Below are positions 9,956 through 20,654 of a stretch of DNA of 64,000 bases, piece by piece. This DNA is from Luzula sylvatica (taxonomy: Eukaryota; Streptophyta; Magnoliopsida; Poales; Juncaceae). The notes under the pieces are model-generated. The model made no database searches. It was not told the origin of the DNA and saw nothing but the letters and a program-made list of their open reading frames with translations. The position numbers and the translations under genes were made by a program. How positions within the stretch are numbered: position 1 is the stretch's first letter; each line of letters begins with the position of its first letter. The stretch spans positions 58,550,855 through 58,614,854 of the forward strand of contig OX326960.1 in the NCBI GenBank assembly GCA_946800325.1, read 5' to 3'.

Positions 9956-12190
9956 ATGACCATGGCCTCAATCGGTAATAGGTACCAAATTACATACCCC
10001 GATAAATTAGATGGAAATAATTGGAATCTTTGGAAGCAATGCATGTTAAATGTATTCACTTTCCAAAAATTGAGATCGGTGGTAGAAAAGGGTTTTGAGG
10101 TTTATACGGTAAGCACATCCGAAACCGATCCCACAAGAAAATTATGCCACGGCACCGATCTCGATGTGACCGCCGACACATATGCTCAAAATCTTATTCT
10201 CACAAATATTGTCGGGTCACTTTCCATAATTGTGGATGGATGTACCACATCTCATTCTATGTGGCGAGCGCTCCTAGACCAATTTGAAGGAAATGATAGA
10301 ATGAAGAGAACCAAATTAATGGGACTCGAACAATCATTTGATCATTTCCGAATGATCGAGAATGAATCCGTAGATGATATGTACTCACGAATGACGCATA
10401 TCAAAAACGGATTCATCGCTCTAGGAGAAACACTAACAAATTCTCGAGTTGTAGGTAAGCTTATTCGAGCGATGCCGTCAAGTTAGGAAACTCTCCTCAT
10501 CACCTTGGAAACCATGATGGCTACCCAAGACATCACTCCGGAAATTCTCGTAAGTTATCTCCGGAATTTCGAGGCACGCATGAACCAACGAAGCAACAAT
10601 ATAACAAGCACCTCATATTCCGAACATCAAGCCAAATTCGTTATCGACACGAACGAAAACGAAAAAGAAATGTCTTCGTTGACAAGGAGACACGAGAATT
10701 TAAAGGACCGAGAACGCAAATTCAACGATGATCGAAAGCGCCAACACTTGAAACCAATGTGTTTTGAGTGCAAGAAAATGGGACACACAACCGACACGTG
10801 TTGGACCATACACCCCGAACACGCACCTTGGAACAAACGCGAAGACAATCCAAAAGGCAAAAGGAAGGTGAAAGATGTAAGCAAAACAAATGCTTTATTT
10901 GTCGATTCGGATCCATGGGGAGAATCGGAGTGCTCAAGCACATTCTCCGACTCGGAGTGCAATCTCGAGCACAAAATCGCCAATGTGATATTAATGGCGG
11001 AAATCGACTCTCCAAATGACGATGTGGTTGAACGGGCCATTCAAGCCTTGATCCTTCAACGAGCTTCACAAGAGGAACCGCAAGAAATCGAAATTCCGAG
11101 TGTTGCACCTCCTCAAGACATTCCACATATCTCCGACATCGATGCTTCGCATGATTCCGATCATGAGGTACAACTAAACTCTAAATTTAAATCAATTTCG
11201 ATAAAGGAAGATTCTAGCTCATCCGATGAATCGGAAATTGAGTTAGAAGTTGACTCCTACACGAGTCTAATGCGAGAAGTCAATCGACTTCGACAAAGTG
11301 AGATTGAAAAAGATAGCACAATTCAAAATCTCACTGCTAAGGTATCGTCTCTTGAGTTGTCGGTAAAGTCGCACAAAGCACAATTAACCGAATTTAACGG
11401 ATTTTCAAAATGCGAATGTCAAGCCTTAAAAAGCGAGACTTCCTCTCTAAAAGTCGAAATTCAAAATTTGAAATTTGTGAATGAGTCCTTGAAGAGTACG
11501 TGTGTGTCTCTTGCACCATGCACTCCTTCATTGGACAAAGTCTTGGAGGGACAAAATCCCAATGATAAGATGGGTCTAGGATTTAAGAAGACTAACGGTC
11601 ATAAACCCGTGTCTTCAAAATCTCAAGGTCAAAAAGGTAAACGGGAGTACAATGCTAATACGAATCGCAGAAATGCTTTCATGTACCGCGATTCAAATAA
11701 GGGTAAAAGTGCTAAAATTAACCAACCTAAAAATGTTAGAAACTATAATAGGGTTAATCATTATGCACCTAACTCGTCTTATAGAGATAACCATACGGGA
11801 CGAACCGAATGATTATACAAACGGGGATCAAATGGATACTTCTATAAGGTGAGTTCACCACATGCCGCTAATAACCAACAACGTACTCCCAAACATTTCA
11901 CAAGCACACAACGATTTTCAAAATCAACTAATAATTGTGATAAGTCGACAAAGACGATAACCCAACCAAAAGATTACTCAAACCACTTCAAATCTCACTT
12001 TGTCAAGAGTTCGGAAAACACAAATAAACCGACTCGCGCATTTTGCAACTATTGTTGCAATATGGGACATATTTCCACGGGTTGTCCCCTTCGAAAACCG
12101 CAACCAAATTCCAATTGGTTGTGGCTTCGAAAAGATCGAAACATGGCTAGCACCTCTACCTCAAATGGGGTGTGTATGAAAGCGACTTAA
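9956..12190 (+). pseudogene. gag: Gag of family A with two premature stops
   Basis: Capsid/nucleocapsid polyprotein. The N-terminal half matches Copia-type gag (UBN2-like: LDGNNW near the start, then YAQNLI, MWRALL and a GLEQSF motif). A first CCHC zinc knuckle CFECKKMGHTTDTC is encoded at about 10770-10812, and a second, CNYCCNMGHISTGC, at about 12045-12087. Two nonsense codons break it: TAG at 10484-10486, where the family B gag has Trp, and TGA at 11810-11812, where family B has Cys. Otherwise the frame is open from ATG 9956 to TAA 12190, so both look like point mutations. A coiled-coil-like Leu/Glu/Lys region lies between the knuckles. Confidence 0.88.
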
Positions 12191-12943
12191 GTCATGGACA
12201 ATGCACTCCCTCATCCACGTGTAAACTTAGCCATAGTTTGAGGGGGAGTGCTAATACAAGAATTCGCATCACTAAACTCGGGTTTAGTTGATTCGAATAT
12301 CTTGACCAGTTTTTTTTCTTGATAATTCAATCATCTATACACTTACAAAAAGACGAGAAAGGTATTTTGACTATTATGTAGGTATGCTAAATGGAAAACG
12401 AATCGGAAAGACGCAATAATGTTAAAGAAATATGCGTACCAAACTCAACATCATCACCTTGCACTATCAAGGGAGCTAATGACGCGACATAAATAGATGA
12501 TGAGAAGCGTCACTCGAAGATTCGTGTGTTTTAGATCAAGACTCGAGTCCATATGGCTCGAGCTAGGTATGGATACTCTTGAGAATTACATTTGAGTTTC
12601 AAAATTTATTAAGTCTTCGGCTATCTTTGAATACATCACAAAGGTTGAGAATTTTTGTTAAAACCTATTTTACACTAAAAACCTTGTCATACATCTTTAC
12701 AAAATAAAAAAATTCAAAGTAACATCAATTTGCGAAATTCATCTATATACAAGCCTAAAATTGCAAAAAGCAACTATTTAGGGGGAGCTTGTATGTACGG
12801 GGAGCTTCTCGTATGATTAAGCTCTATTTCCTTTTGATCCTTTTCAAAAAGGGGGAGAAGAGAAAATCATATGGAAAGTTACTCGGTAATCGATTCAACT
12901 CTCCAAATCGACATTATTTTGAAATGAATCAAAAGGGGGAGTT
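12191..12943 (+). other. Family A region between gag and 3' LTR, no pol
   Basis: It contains no ORF with recognisable pol motifs. It ends in a run of GGGGGAG motifs (12781-12790, 12850-12857, 12933-12941), the last of which is the polypurine tract next to the 3' LTR. Confidence 0.7.
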
Positions 12944-14438
12944 TGTTGGTTCAAATTTCCTAGGGTTTGATTATCTCAAAATAATGTCGATACTACTAAT
13001 CTATTTTCGGAGAGTGACATTTATAGAGATAGAAGACGTAATCCACAATAGGATCAAAAGAAGAATCAAGATGTCGGAAGTCAAGACGGTGAAGAAACGA
13101 TGGCACGAAAACGTATGATCAAGTGAAGACATCAAGACATCGAAGATTCCGCAAGTTGGGGTATCACATAAATCACCAAAACAACTTATAGGTATCCCTA
13201 AACTTGTTTATGAATTATTAAGCTCAAGATTAGTCAAATAAATATATTCGAAATCCATCAAAATGATGAAATAAAATATAAGGCTGAAAGTAGGATGTCC
13301 GTTATAACGGAACTCATTGTCCGTTGTAACGGACATACTCGTCCTATTCAAGTATGACAAACACAGTATGGTCCGTTATAACGGACTAACCAATCCGTTA
13401 TAACGGACACCAGCAAAGCGTTGTAACGAAAGGATGACCGTTACAACGCTAATTAAATCCAAACTTGAAGGATGTCACAGGACTATGTCCGTTACAACGG
13501 ACATATCTGTCCGTTAGAACGGACATTGAACTCACTTCAGTACAACACTTTTCTCTCCATGTCCGTTGTAACGGATTAACCAATCCGTTACAACGGAAAG
13601 CCTATCAGCGTTGTAACGGAGTATTCTCCGTTGTAACGGAAATTAAAATTAATCTGAAGTGAAGTCCCAGTATGATGTCCGTTGTAACGAACTTGTTAGT
13701 TCGTTGCAACGAACCTCTTACCACAGAATTCCGTTATAACGGACATGTATTCCGTTATAACGGACTGTGTAATAATTCGAATATAACAGCCGTAACGGCT
13801 AGTTTGACTTATGGTCCGTTACAACGGACTATGCAGAAAATGCAATTCTGGGAAGGGTCTATGTGTTCTATAAATAGAACCCTTCCCTCATTCTCTCTCA
13901 TCATCTCAACCAATATATTTTCCCAATCAAAAGAGAGAAATCCTAGCTTTAAATCTTGAGCTTAATATTCTAAACATTCTTAGAGATTATTAGATCCCCT
14001 TTCATTCCATAAAATACGATTCCCCACTTGCGTGACCGATCACGTGTAGTTCGTATTAGACAATTGTAATAGGCTAGTGCAAAGATTGTAAAGCCCGCCA
14101 TAGATTGATAGAAGCGTGTAAATCGATCTATGCAAAACTTGTAATTGCTTGATTTGGGTATTCAATCGAAAGCCGAAAAGGCGCAAGGCAACCCCGGAGA
14201 CGTAGGTACTTGCAATCAATCGAGTCGGTCGATTGAGCGAGTAGACGGTGAGTTAAAGCTACAAAGCAACCACCTACCGAACTCCGTAAACAAATATCGC
14301 GTGTTATTTGTTTCGGTATTGTATTTCTTTCTCTAATTTATTTACGCTTCCGCACAAACTTGTAATTGTATCCATTACCGCGAAAATTGGACCTTAGGAC
14401 TTCCTATTCACCCCCCTCTAGGTCTAAATTACACAACA
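12944..14438 (+). repeat. 3' LTR of family A
   Basis: A 1495-bp LTR, TGTTGG to ACAACA, without the nested solo LTR. The palindrome array is at 13298-13830 (about 17 units) and the TATA box at 13869-13876. ACTTT follows as target duplication. Confidence 0.93.
13298..13830. promoter_or_regulatory. Array of CCGTTNNAACGG palindromes in U3 of the 3' LTR
   Basis: Same order of units as in the 5' LTR, with one unit fewer at the downstream end because of a 24-bp deletion that fuses the last two units. Conservation of the array in both LTRs shows that it belongs to the element. Confidence 0.75.
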
Positions 14439-14443
14439 ACTTT

Positions 14444-15425
14444 TGGGTGAAGCTGAAGTTCTAGATTTTCCAAAGTGGAACTTTTCGAAAAATTCCAAAC
14501 CTTTTTTGAAAATTATCAAAACTCCTTAATTTTTAGATTTCTTCAAAACTTTCTTACAAAGTCTTTGTGAGAATAACTTTTCTTAATAAAAATTTCTCCA
14601 AATGAATAAATTTGTGATTAATACTGTATAATCATTTGTGTAGCATTTCATTCTTACAACTCTTCGTATTCATACTTTTTGTGTGCTTGATCCAGTACAC
14701 ATCTTTGTGTGTGACTTATATGTTTATTTAATATTGACAACATATTAAATTTCTATTTAACTATGTAAATCATAAGCGGCATCTAGCAATACATTATGAT
14801 TATCCAAATAAAATAAATGATTCGTGGTCATAACATATTTATCAAATAGACAAATAACTAGTTTTTTTGTTCTATCCATATCTGTTGATTAAAGCCATGA
14901 AAAATTATCATATTTTGTAAATGAACTTAGTTTTTTTCGATCTAGAATTAGATTGAATATTCAATATAAATATTAACAACACATACCAAACCTATTGAAT
15001 GTGTTCACGCATGTTCTTCAAACATAATTCATTATGGAGTACTGAGAGATATCTCTTTCAAATACGAAATGAACAAATCTCATCTTTGTTATTCTTATTT
15101 TTCATCATGTTTTATATGATACTCAATAATGATTTTATAATTATTCGGATAAAGATAATGTGAAATCATATCTAGGTATCATAATTCACATATCATAAAT
15201 TTAATGATAATTTCAGGTTCAAAAACTAAAATTCTATTTGTTATGAGAACATTTATAATGACAAAATCATGTATATTCTCATAAGATGGTTATCCAATAT
15301 GTAATCTCTAATACATATTTATATTTTATATTTGACATTTCCATGTCCATGATCGGTAAAATATGAACATCTTATATGTGAATATACTAGTGTAAGGTTG
15401 TGAGCAAGGCTTGCTAGCTAGGTTA
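14444..15425. repeat. Degenerate retroelement-derived stretch
   Basis: No gene is seen. Parts (for example about 14760-14910 and 15340-15390) resemble 61740-62220 and 28130-28230: words such as CAAATAACTAG, TTGATTAAAGCC and GATCGGTAAAATATG recur in the same order. These appear to be old copies of one retroelement region. Confidence 0.45.
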
Positions 15426-16533
15426 GTTTATTTACGAGTAGGAAAGGAAAACCAAATAGTAGGCATATATAGTCTATTATCTTGGACATGTCTATCTTCA
15501 TATACATCATATATATAACAAGTGACTCTTTATAATTGTATTATTTTTCATTTTACAACTTTACTATCATAATCACATATTATGATGATGTACAAACTAT
15601 TTATACAATTCATGATCATTTAACTATTCTTAATATATTAAATATCCAATACACTATTAAATGAACTTTAATTATATGTAATTTAACACAAACATGTTAA
15701 TAACCAATATAATCGTTCACATGCATCTAAACAGTTTAGTCTAGAGTATTATTTCTTTCATTTAGTCTAAAAGATTGTTAGTGAATGGAAAAAATTGAAT
15801 TAACCATACGAGGTAAACAATAATTCAATCATTTTATAGAGATTTTTTAAGGAATTAAAAAAGTAAGGGGCTTTGATAATTTTCAGCAAAGTTGAGGGAT
15901 TATTAATATTTATTTGAATGGATAAATATGATATTTTAGTTTTTTTAATGGATGGCTCCAGTGACGGATTCATGATCAGTTTATAGGGGAGGACGAACTG
16001 AAAAAAAAATAATCAAAATATGTGGTTTGAGAATTTCAAATTCAAGATCTTTCATTTCCTAAACACCAATTTTACTACTACACCATTCTAATCTTTGTAA
16101 AATGTAAATAATTTTATTGTATTTATTACTTTTGAAACGAAAAAAATCACCTTCTTTCATCTCTAATATACCGGTTCTTGATTTCATGGGGAGGGGGCTC
16201 CTCCCCGGATACGCCACTGGATGACTCATTTTTGGATAAATAAAAATGAAATGACTCACTTTGGGGTAAATACGATAATTTAGTTTTTTTAGTGGATAAA
16301 TATGATATTTTTATTTTTGGAGGGTAAATATGTTAATCCCTTAAAAAATTAGGATAAAAGCAAGGAAATTCAAAAATGAATGAGGGATGTGAAAGCCCTC
16401 TTCGTTCAATAAAAAAAAAAAAAAAAGTAAGGAAATTTTGCACACTCACATTGCACCTTTTAAGATGAAGAAATAATAATATAATTACAGCTCTGAAAAT
16501 ACAACATTAATTAGGACCAAATAATTGTACTAA
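15426..16533. other. Intergenic stretch with one MITE
   Basis: No gene is seen. It contains the hAT MITE at 15959-16219, flanked by degenerate TAAATATGATATTTT repeats, and a short poly-A run at 16411-16425. Confidence 0.55.
15959..16219. mobile_element. hAT-type MITE, 261 bp
   Basis: The ends are CAGTGACGGATTC and, reversed, CAGTGGCGTATCC. They are flanked by GATGGCTC (15951-15958) and GATGACTC (16220-16227), an 8-bp target duplication with one mismatch. The CAGTGGCGG-like end is typical of small plant hAT elements. Confidence 0.8.
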
Positions 16534-18021
16534 TTAAGAATTCGTTGTGCCATTGGTGGTAATATTGCTTAGATTGAGTTTTCTGATAATTTCCTTTGCG
16601 ATTAACTCGTTCGCTTTATCTGTCGGGTGGTATTCGTCCCAGAAGACAAATTGGCTCCTGTCTTTGCACAATGTCGATAATGGCGTGCACGTCAGAGTCG
16701 GCCTAATCCTCCCCAACGAGCAACACGGTCCATGCGAATTATTAAACCCTGTAATTAATCAACCGTCAAAATGTAAGGGTTAAATTATGCTAATTTTGTA
16801 CAAAAATGAACAGATGAAGAATATTAACGATATTTTTTGTCATGATATTTGCACGAAAAGTACGGGTTAAGGGTAATTGTAATTACCATACATAGATGGC
16901 CGGTCAATGAGATCCTGAAAAGCATCATAAGCATCCCCAAATCGAAAAGTTGCGTTGGGCAGACTGCTCGACAAATCCTTCATTAGATTCACCGCTTGTT
17001 TATTGAATGTTTGAGCCAGTTTATTTGTCGATTGCTGACAACCACCCGACGATGTCAAAAATCGTTGCAACGGAATGCAACCCATCGGTCCTAGCCCAAA
17101 GAACGTCAATTTCCTCGCCCCCAATGAGTGCATTAACTTATGATCGAAATAAAATTCAATTACTTATTGCGATTAGAATGTTATATAATAATGGTGATTA
17201 ATTGAATTAAATTAGATTAAAATTTACCTTGAGTTGAGCTTCGAGTGTACCGACGAGGTACTCAATGAAGGAATCGCCGTTATAAGTCCACGAGTCGGTG
17301 TAGACGGGAAGAAGATAATTGTTGATGAAGTCGTTACTTCCCATTGCTACTACGTAATAAGCCTCGGCGAAGAAGGGATTAGCTTTCTCTGCCCCGATCT
17401 TCATCCTCATGAACTCTTGAATTCCTTGAAACAACTCTATCTGCTTGTATAGCGAGAACCTCTGGATCTGCAAATAGTTTTTACAATTATGAATTTAGTT
17501 TTTACAAAAGAAAATTGACCGAGTTTGATTTAGGAGATAATGGTTTACAAAGAGGGAAGAAGTTTCGTTAAGGATTCCTCCACCGCCGGAGGCAAAACTG
17601 AGTCCATTTTGGTAGATTACATTCTCATCTATGGAAGGATCGAGAAAAGCCGGCGGCCTCGGAAGCCCCATATTGTCCCCTATAATTTACTCATTATTAA
17701 AGATAAATATTTCTCTGATACTCAATGTTACGAATTATTTTTCGGTATTTAACGATATTATAAAAATTACATACCGACTATATCAGCGACGGTGCGACCA
17801 TTACAAAACCTCCCGTTAGGCATGCCATCATCGAAGTCGATACCATACCAAGGCAGAGCAGCGCGAGCCAGACTCTTAGTGAGATACATATTGTTTCCAA
17901 CATCAGACAAAGAATCTCCGAAGATAAATTGAATCACATCACAATAACATCGTTTATTCGCGAAGCCGAATATCAACAACAACGCAATAATCACGCCCAA
18001 TTTCTTGCTTTCTTTCTCCAT
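16534..18021 (-). CDS. GDSL esterase/lipase, secreted (five exons, 360 aa)
   Basis: Plant SGNH-fold GDSL hydrolase, predicted to be secreted and to act on ester bonds of lipids or cell-wall or cutin substrates; the actual substrate is unknown. Exons on the minus strand: 18021-17775, 17679-17549, 17467-17228, 17136-16887, 16748-16534, the five-exon layout usual for this family. The ATG at 18021 is the first in frame. Residues 1-27 form a signal peptide with a hydrophobic core (VIIALLLIFGFA). Block I is FGDSLSDVGNN (catalytic Ser37). Block II-like GLSFASGGGG follows. Block III GSNDF has Asn171, and block V DEYHPTD supplies Asp327 and His330. All catalytic residues are present. It is divergently arranged with CHLP, whose start lies 467 bp away. 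Confidence 0.93.
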
Positions 18022-18488
18022 TGAAATGAACAAAAAAAACTTGGTTCTATTTGTTTGAAGTATTATTGAGATATTGTGATCAAGTTAAGTTATATGATAT
18101 CACTATGAAGTAGATTTTGGTAGTTATGGAAGTTGAGTTATATGTATCAACCATTGACTGATACTGGCAGGTATGAGAAGTTGGCCTAACTAATCTACTT
18201 AATCACTGTCCTTATGACACTCACATTACATATATTTATTTTACACGTGGCAAAATAGCATTGGCTATTACATTACAACCACAAGCAAGCTGCCACGTGT
18301 CCTACCCTCATCCACATCAACTACCCACAGAAGGAACAAAATCCTGAAATCTCATCCACACTAAATCTCGACCGTTGCATCTTCATATCCAACGGCTATG
18401 AATCCACAACCCATATCACCCTATCCATAACCACAAACCTATATGAAAGTTCTAAAATCTAAGCACTAGTTGAAAGAGTAGTAGGAAA
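18022..18488. promoter_or_regulatory. Shared divergent promoter of GDSL lipase and CHLP, with two G-boxes
   Basis: The 467 bp between the two start codons contain two CACGTG G-boxes, at 18244-18249 (TACACGTGGC) and 18294-18299 (GCCACGTGTC). G-boxes are bound by bHLH/PIF and bZIP factors and are common upstream of light-regulated chlorophyll genes, which fits CHLP. Both are closer to the CHLP start. No clear TATA box was identified. Confidence 0.6.
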
Positions 18489-19983
18489 ATGGCGACGTTA
18501 ACGTACACTCCTGCAGTGCACGTTCGCCGGAATGTAAGAGTCCGAGCATCATTAACCAGTCCTAAGCTTGCCGGACGACCCTTGAAGGTGGCCGTCATTG
18601 GTGGGGGTCCGGCTGGCGGTGCAGCTGCAGAAACACTCGCTAAAGGTGGAATCGAAACGATTTTAATAGAACGAAAGCTCGACAACTGCAAACCATGTGG
18701 AGGTGCCATTCCGTTGTGCATGGTGGACGAATTCAGCTTGCCCTTGGATTTGATTGATAGGAGAGTGACCAAGATGAAGATGATTTCTCCGTCCAATGTG
18801 GAGGTGGATATCGGCCGTACTTTGGGCCCGAATGAGTACATAGGTATGGTGAGAAGAGAGGTTTTAGATGCGTATCTAAGGGAAAGAGCAGCTAATGCAG
18901 GAGCTGAGGTCATTAATGGACTCTTTCTCAAGTACGATAAGCCAAAGGAGGCCAATGGACAATACAGGTGATTGATTAATGATTTTTAATTCAATTCAAA
19001 ATTGTCAATTAACATTAAGCTGAATCAATTTTTTTTTCTTTTTGGTACAAACAGAATCTACTACAATCACTACGAGGGCGGAGGAGGAGCAATAGGAGGG
19101 GTCAAGAAGTCCGTCGAAGTAGACGCCGTGATTGGAGCCGATGGAGCCAACTCACGAGTCGCGAAAGAAATGGGAGCGGGAGATTACGAGTACGCGATTG
19201 CATTCCAAGAAAGAGTGAGAATCTCAGAAGAAAAGATGGAGTATTACAGAGAGAGAGCCGAGATGTACGTTGGAGATGATGTGTCCCCTGATTTCTATGG
19301 TTGGGTCTTCCCCAAATGCGACCACGTCGCTGTCGGTACCGGTACGGTCACACACAAATCCGATATAAAGAAGTTTCAAGCCGCAACGAGATTAAGAGCG
19401 AGAGATAAGATCGAAGGAGGAAAGATTATTCGTGTCGAGGCTCATCCTATCCCCGAACATCCTCGACCAAAAAGGTACAATTTTTTAAAATTCCCATACT
19501 AACTACAAAATATTGTTAACATTTATTTTGTTATGATTTATTTACAGAGTAGCTGGCCGAGTGACACTTATAGGTGACGCGGCGGGCTACGTGACGAAAT
19601 GTTCGGGAGAGGGTATCTATTTCGCAGCCAAAAGTGGTCGCATGTGTGCCGAGGCAATCGTAGACGGGTCCGCAAATGGTACCCGTTTAATTGACGAATC
19701 CGACTTGAGAAAATACTTGGAGAAATTCGACAAGTTATATTGGCCTACTTATAAAGTGTTGGATATATTGCAAAAGGTTTTTTATAGGTCTAATGCGGCT
19801 AGGGAGGCGTTCGTCGAGATGTGTGCCGATGAGTACGTGCAAAAAATGACTTTCGATAGTTATTTGTATAAAAAAGTCGTACCCGGTAACCCGCTTGACG
19901 ATTTGAAACTTGCGGTTAATACGATTGGGAGCTTGGTCCGAGCCAGCGCTTTGACGAGGGAGATGAAGAAGATTAATTTGTGA
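18489..19983 (+). CDS. CHLP: Geranylgeranyl diphosphate reductase, chloroplastic (three exons, 444 aa)
   Basis: NADPH-dependent flavoprotein that reduces geranylgeranyl diphosphate (and geranylgeranyl-chlorophyll) to the phytyl form, supplying phytol for chlorophyll, tocopherol and phylloquinone in plastids. Exons: 18489-18967, 19055-19474, 19548-19983; introns are GT-AG and phases join Arg codons at both junctions. The N-terminus (about 30 residues, basic and Thr/Ser-rich) is a short transit peptide. The Rossmann FAD motif GGGPAGG is at 38-44. DNCKPCGGAIP, IGADGANSRVAK, the VSPDFYGWVFPKCDHV block and GDAAGYVTKCSGEGI, all hallmarks of CHLP, are intact. Length is slightly below the usual 460-470 aa because the transit peptide is short. 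Two G-boxes lie upstream. Confidence 0.96.
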
Positions 19984-20654
19984 TTTGGAAGAAGAGGGTT
20001 TAATGAATTTGAGAAAATGGATGGGGGCTTAGGGGTTAAGTTTGTTGTAATTTGGGAATAATGATGCCACTTTTCTTGAATTTATTTTTGTAATATATAT
20101 ATTCGTAGCTTTTTCTGATGAGTTGGAACTTATGATTATTATTTGAGATTGTTAAATGTTCAAGATAAGTAAATTAGATAATATAAATTTTTATATCAAT
20201 TCAAATTGTTATGTTTGTTCCATGTTATAAATTCTCATAAAGAGGAATATAAATACTTGTGATCTCATAATATTGTTGTTACTTGAAGGAAACATACTTT
20301 GGCACAGGCCAGAAACTTAGGCACAAATGACATCATTTGCAATTACTTAAGAGGCGGAATTTCATCTGTACCCCTAAAAAACTTGAAATATCATATATAT
20401 CTCCAAAATGTGAATATCATAAATACTCCTACAAAATGGAAGAAATATCAACAATATCTTTCCGGTCTTAATTTATAAATAAATGACCAACCATTTGTTT
20501 TTGTTTGTATATAAGATAATTAAATATGAGTGGTTCTAAAACAAATTTGAAACATATGTAAAATGTGATATAATATTTTCTCTAGTTTGCAAGGCTAACA
20601 ATCATATTTCTCATTCTGTAAGGGTATACCTGATATTTTCAAATTTTAATTGTA
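19984..20654. other. CHLP 3' flank and intergenic sequence
   Basis: No gene is seen. The first 120 bases are the probable 3' UTR of CHLP. About 20380-20470 contains degenerate ATATCATAAATACTCC-type repeats related to the dispersed TAAATATGATATTTT family. Confidence 0.5.

Larger units (their letters stand above)
7419..14438 (+). mobile_element. Gag-only LTR retroelement (family A), 7.0 kb
   Basis: The LTRs begin TGTTGG and end ACAACA. The 5' LTR is 7419-9900 and the 3' LTR is 12944-14438. A 5-bp target duplication ACTTT flanks the element (7414-7418 and 14439-14443). The primer binding site TGGTATCAGAGC (9903-9914) follows the 5' LTR and matches the 3' end of initiator Met-tRNA. A polypurine tract AAAAGGGGGAG (12931-12941) precedes the 3' LTR. 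The internal 3 kb codes only for gag. No protease, integrase or reverse transcriptase is present, so the element needs proteins in trans. Known elements of this design are called TR-GAG. LTR identity is high apart from small indels and a nested solo LTR. Confidence 0.92.

Noticed and set aside
16867..17133. Apparent separate small genes within the GDSL lipase and the galactosyltransferase
   Set aside because: They are single exons of the multi-exon genes; splice sites and phases join them.
18019..18033. Upstream start adding Met-Phe-Ile-Ser to the GDSL lipase, and a similar extra codon in the starch synthase
   Set aside because: The upstream codons are TTG, not ATG. The first ATG is at 18021 and 4444 respectively.
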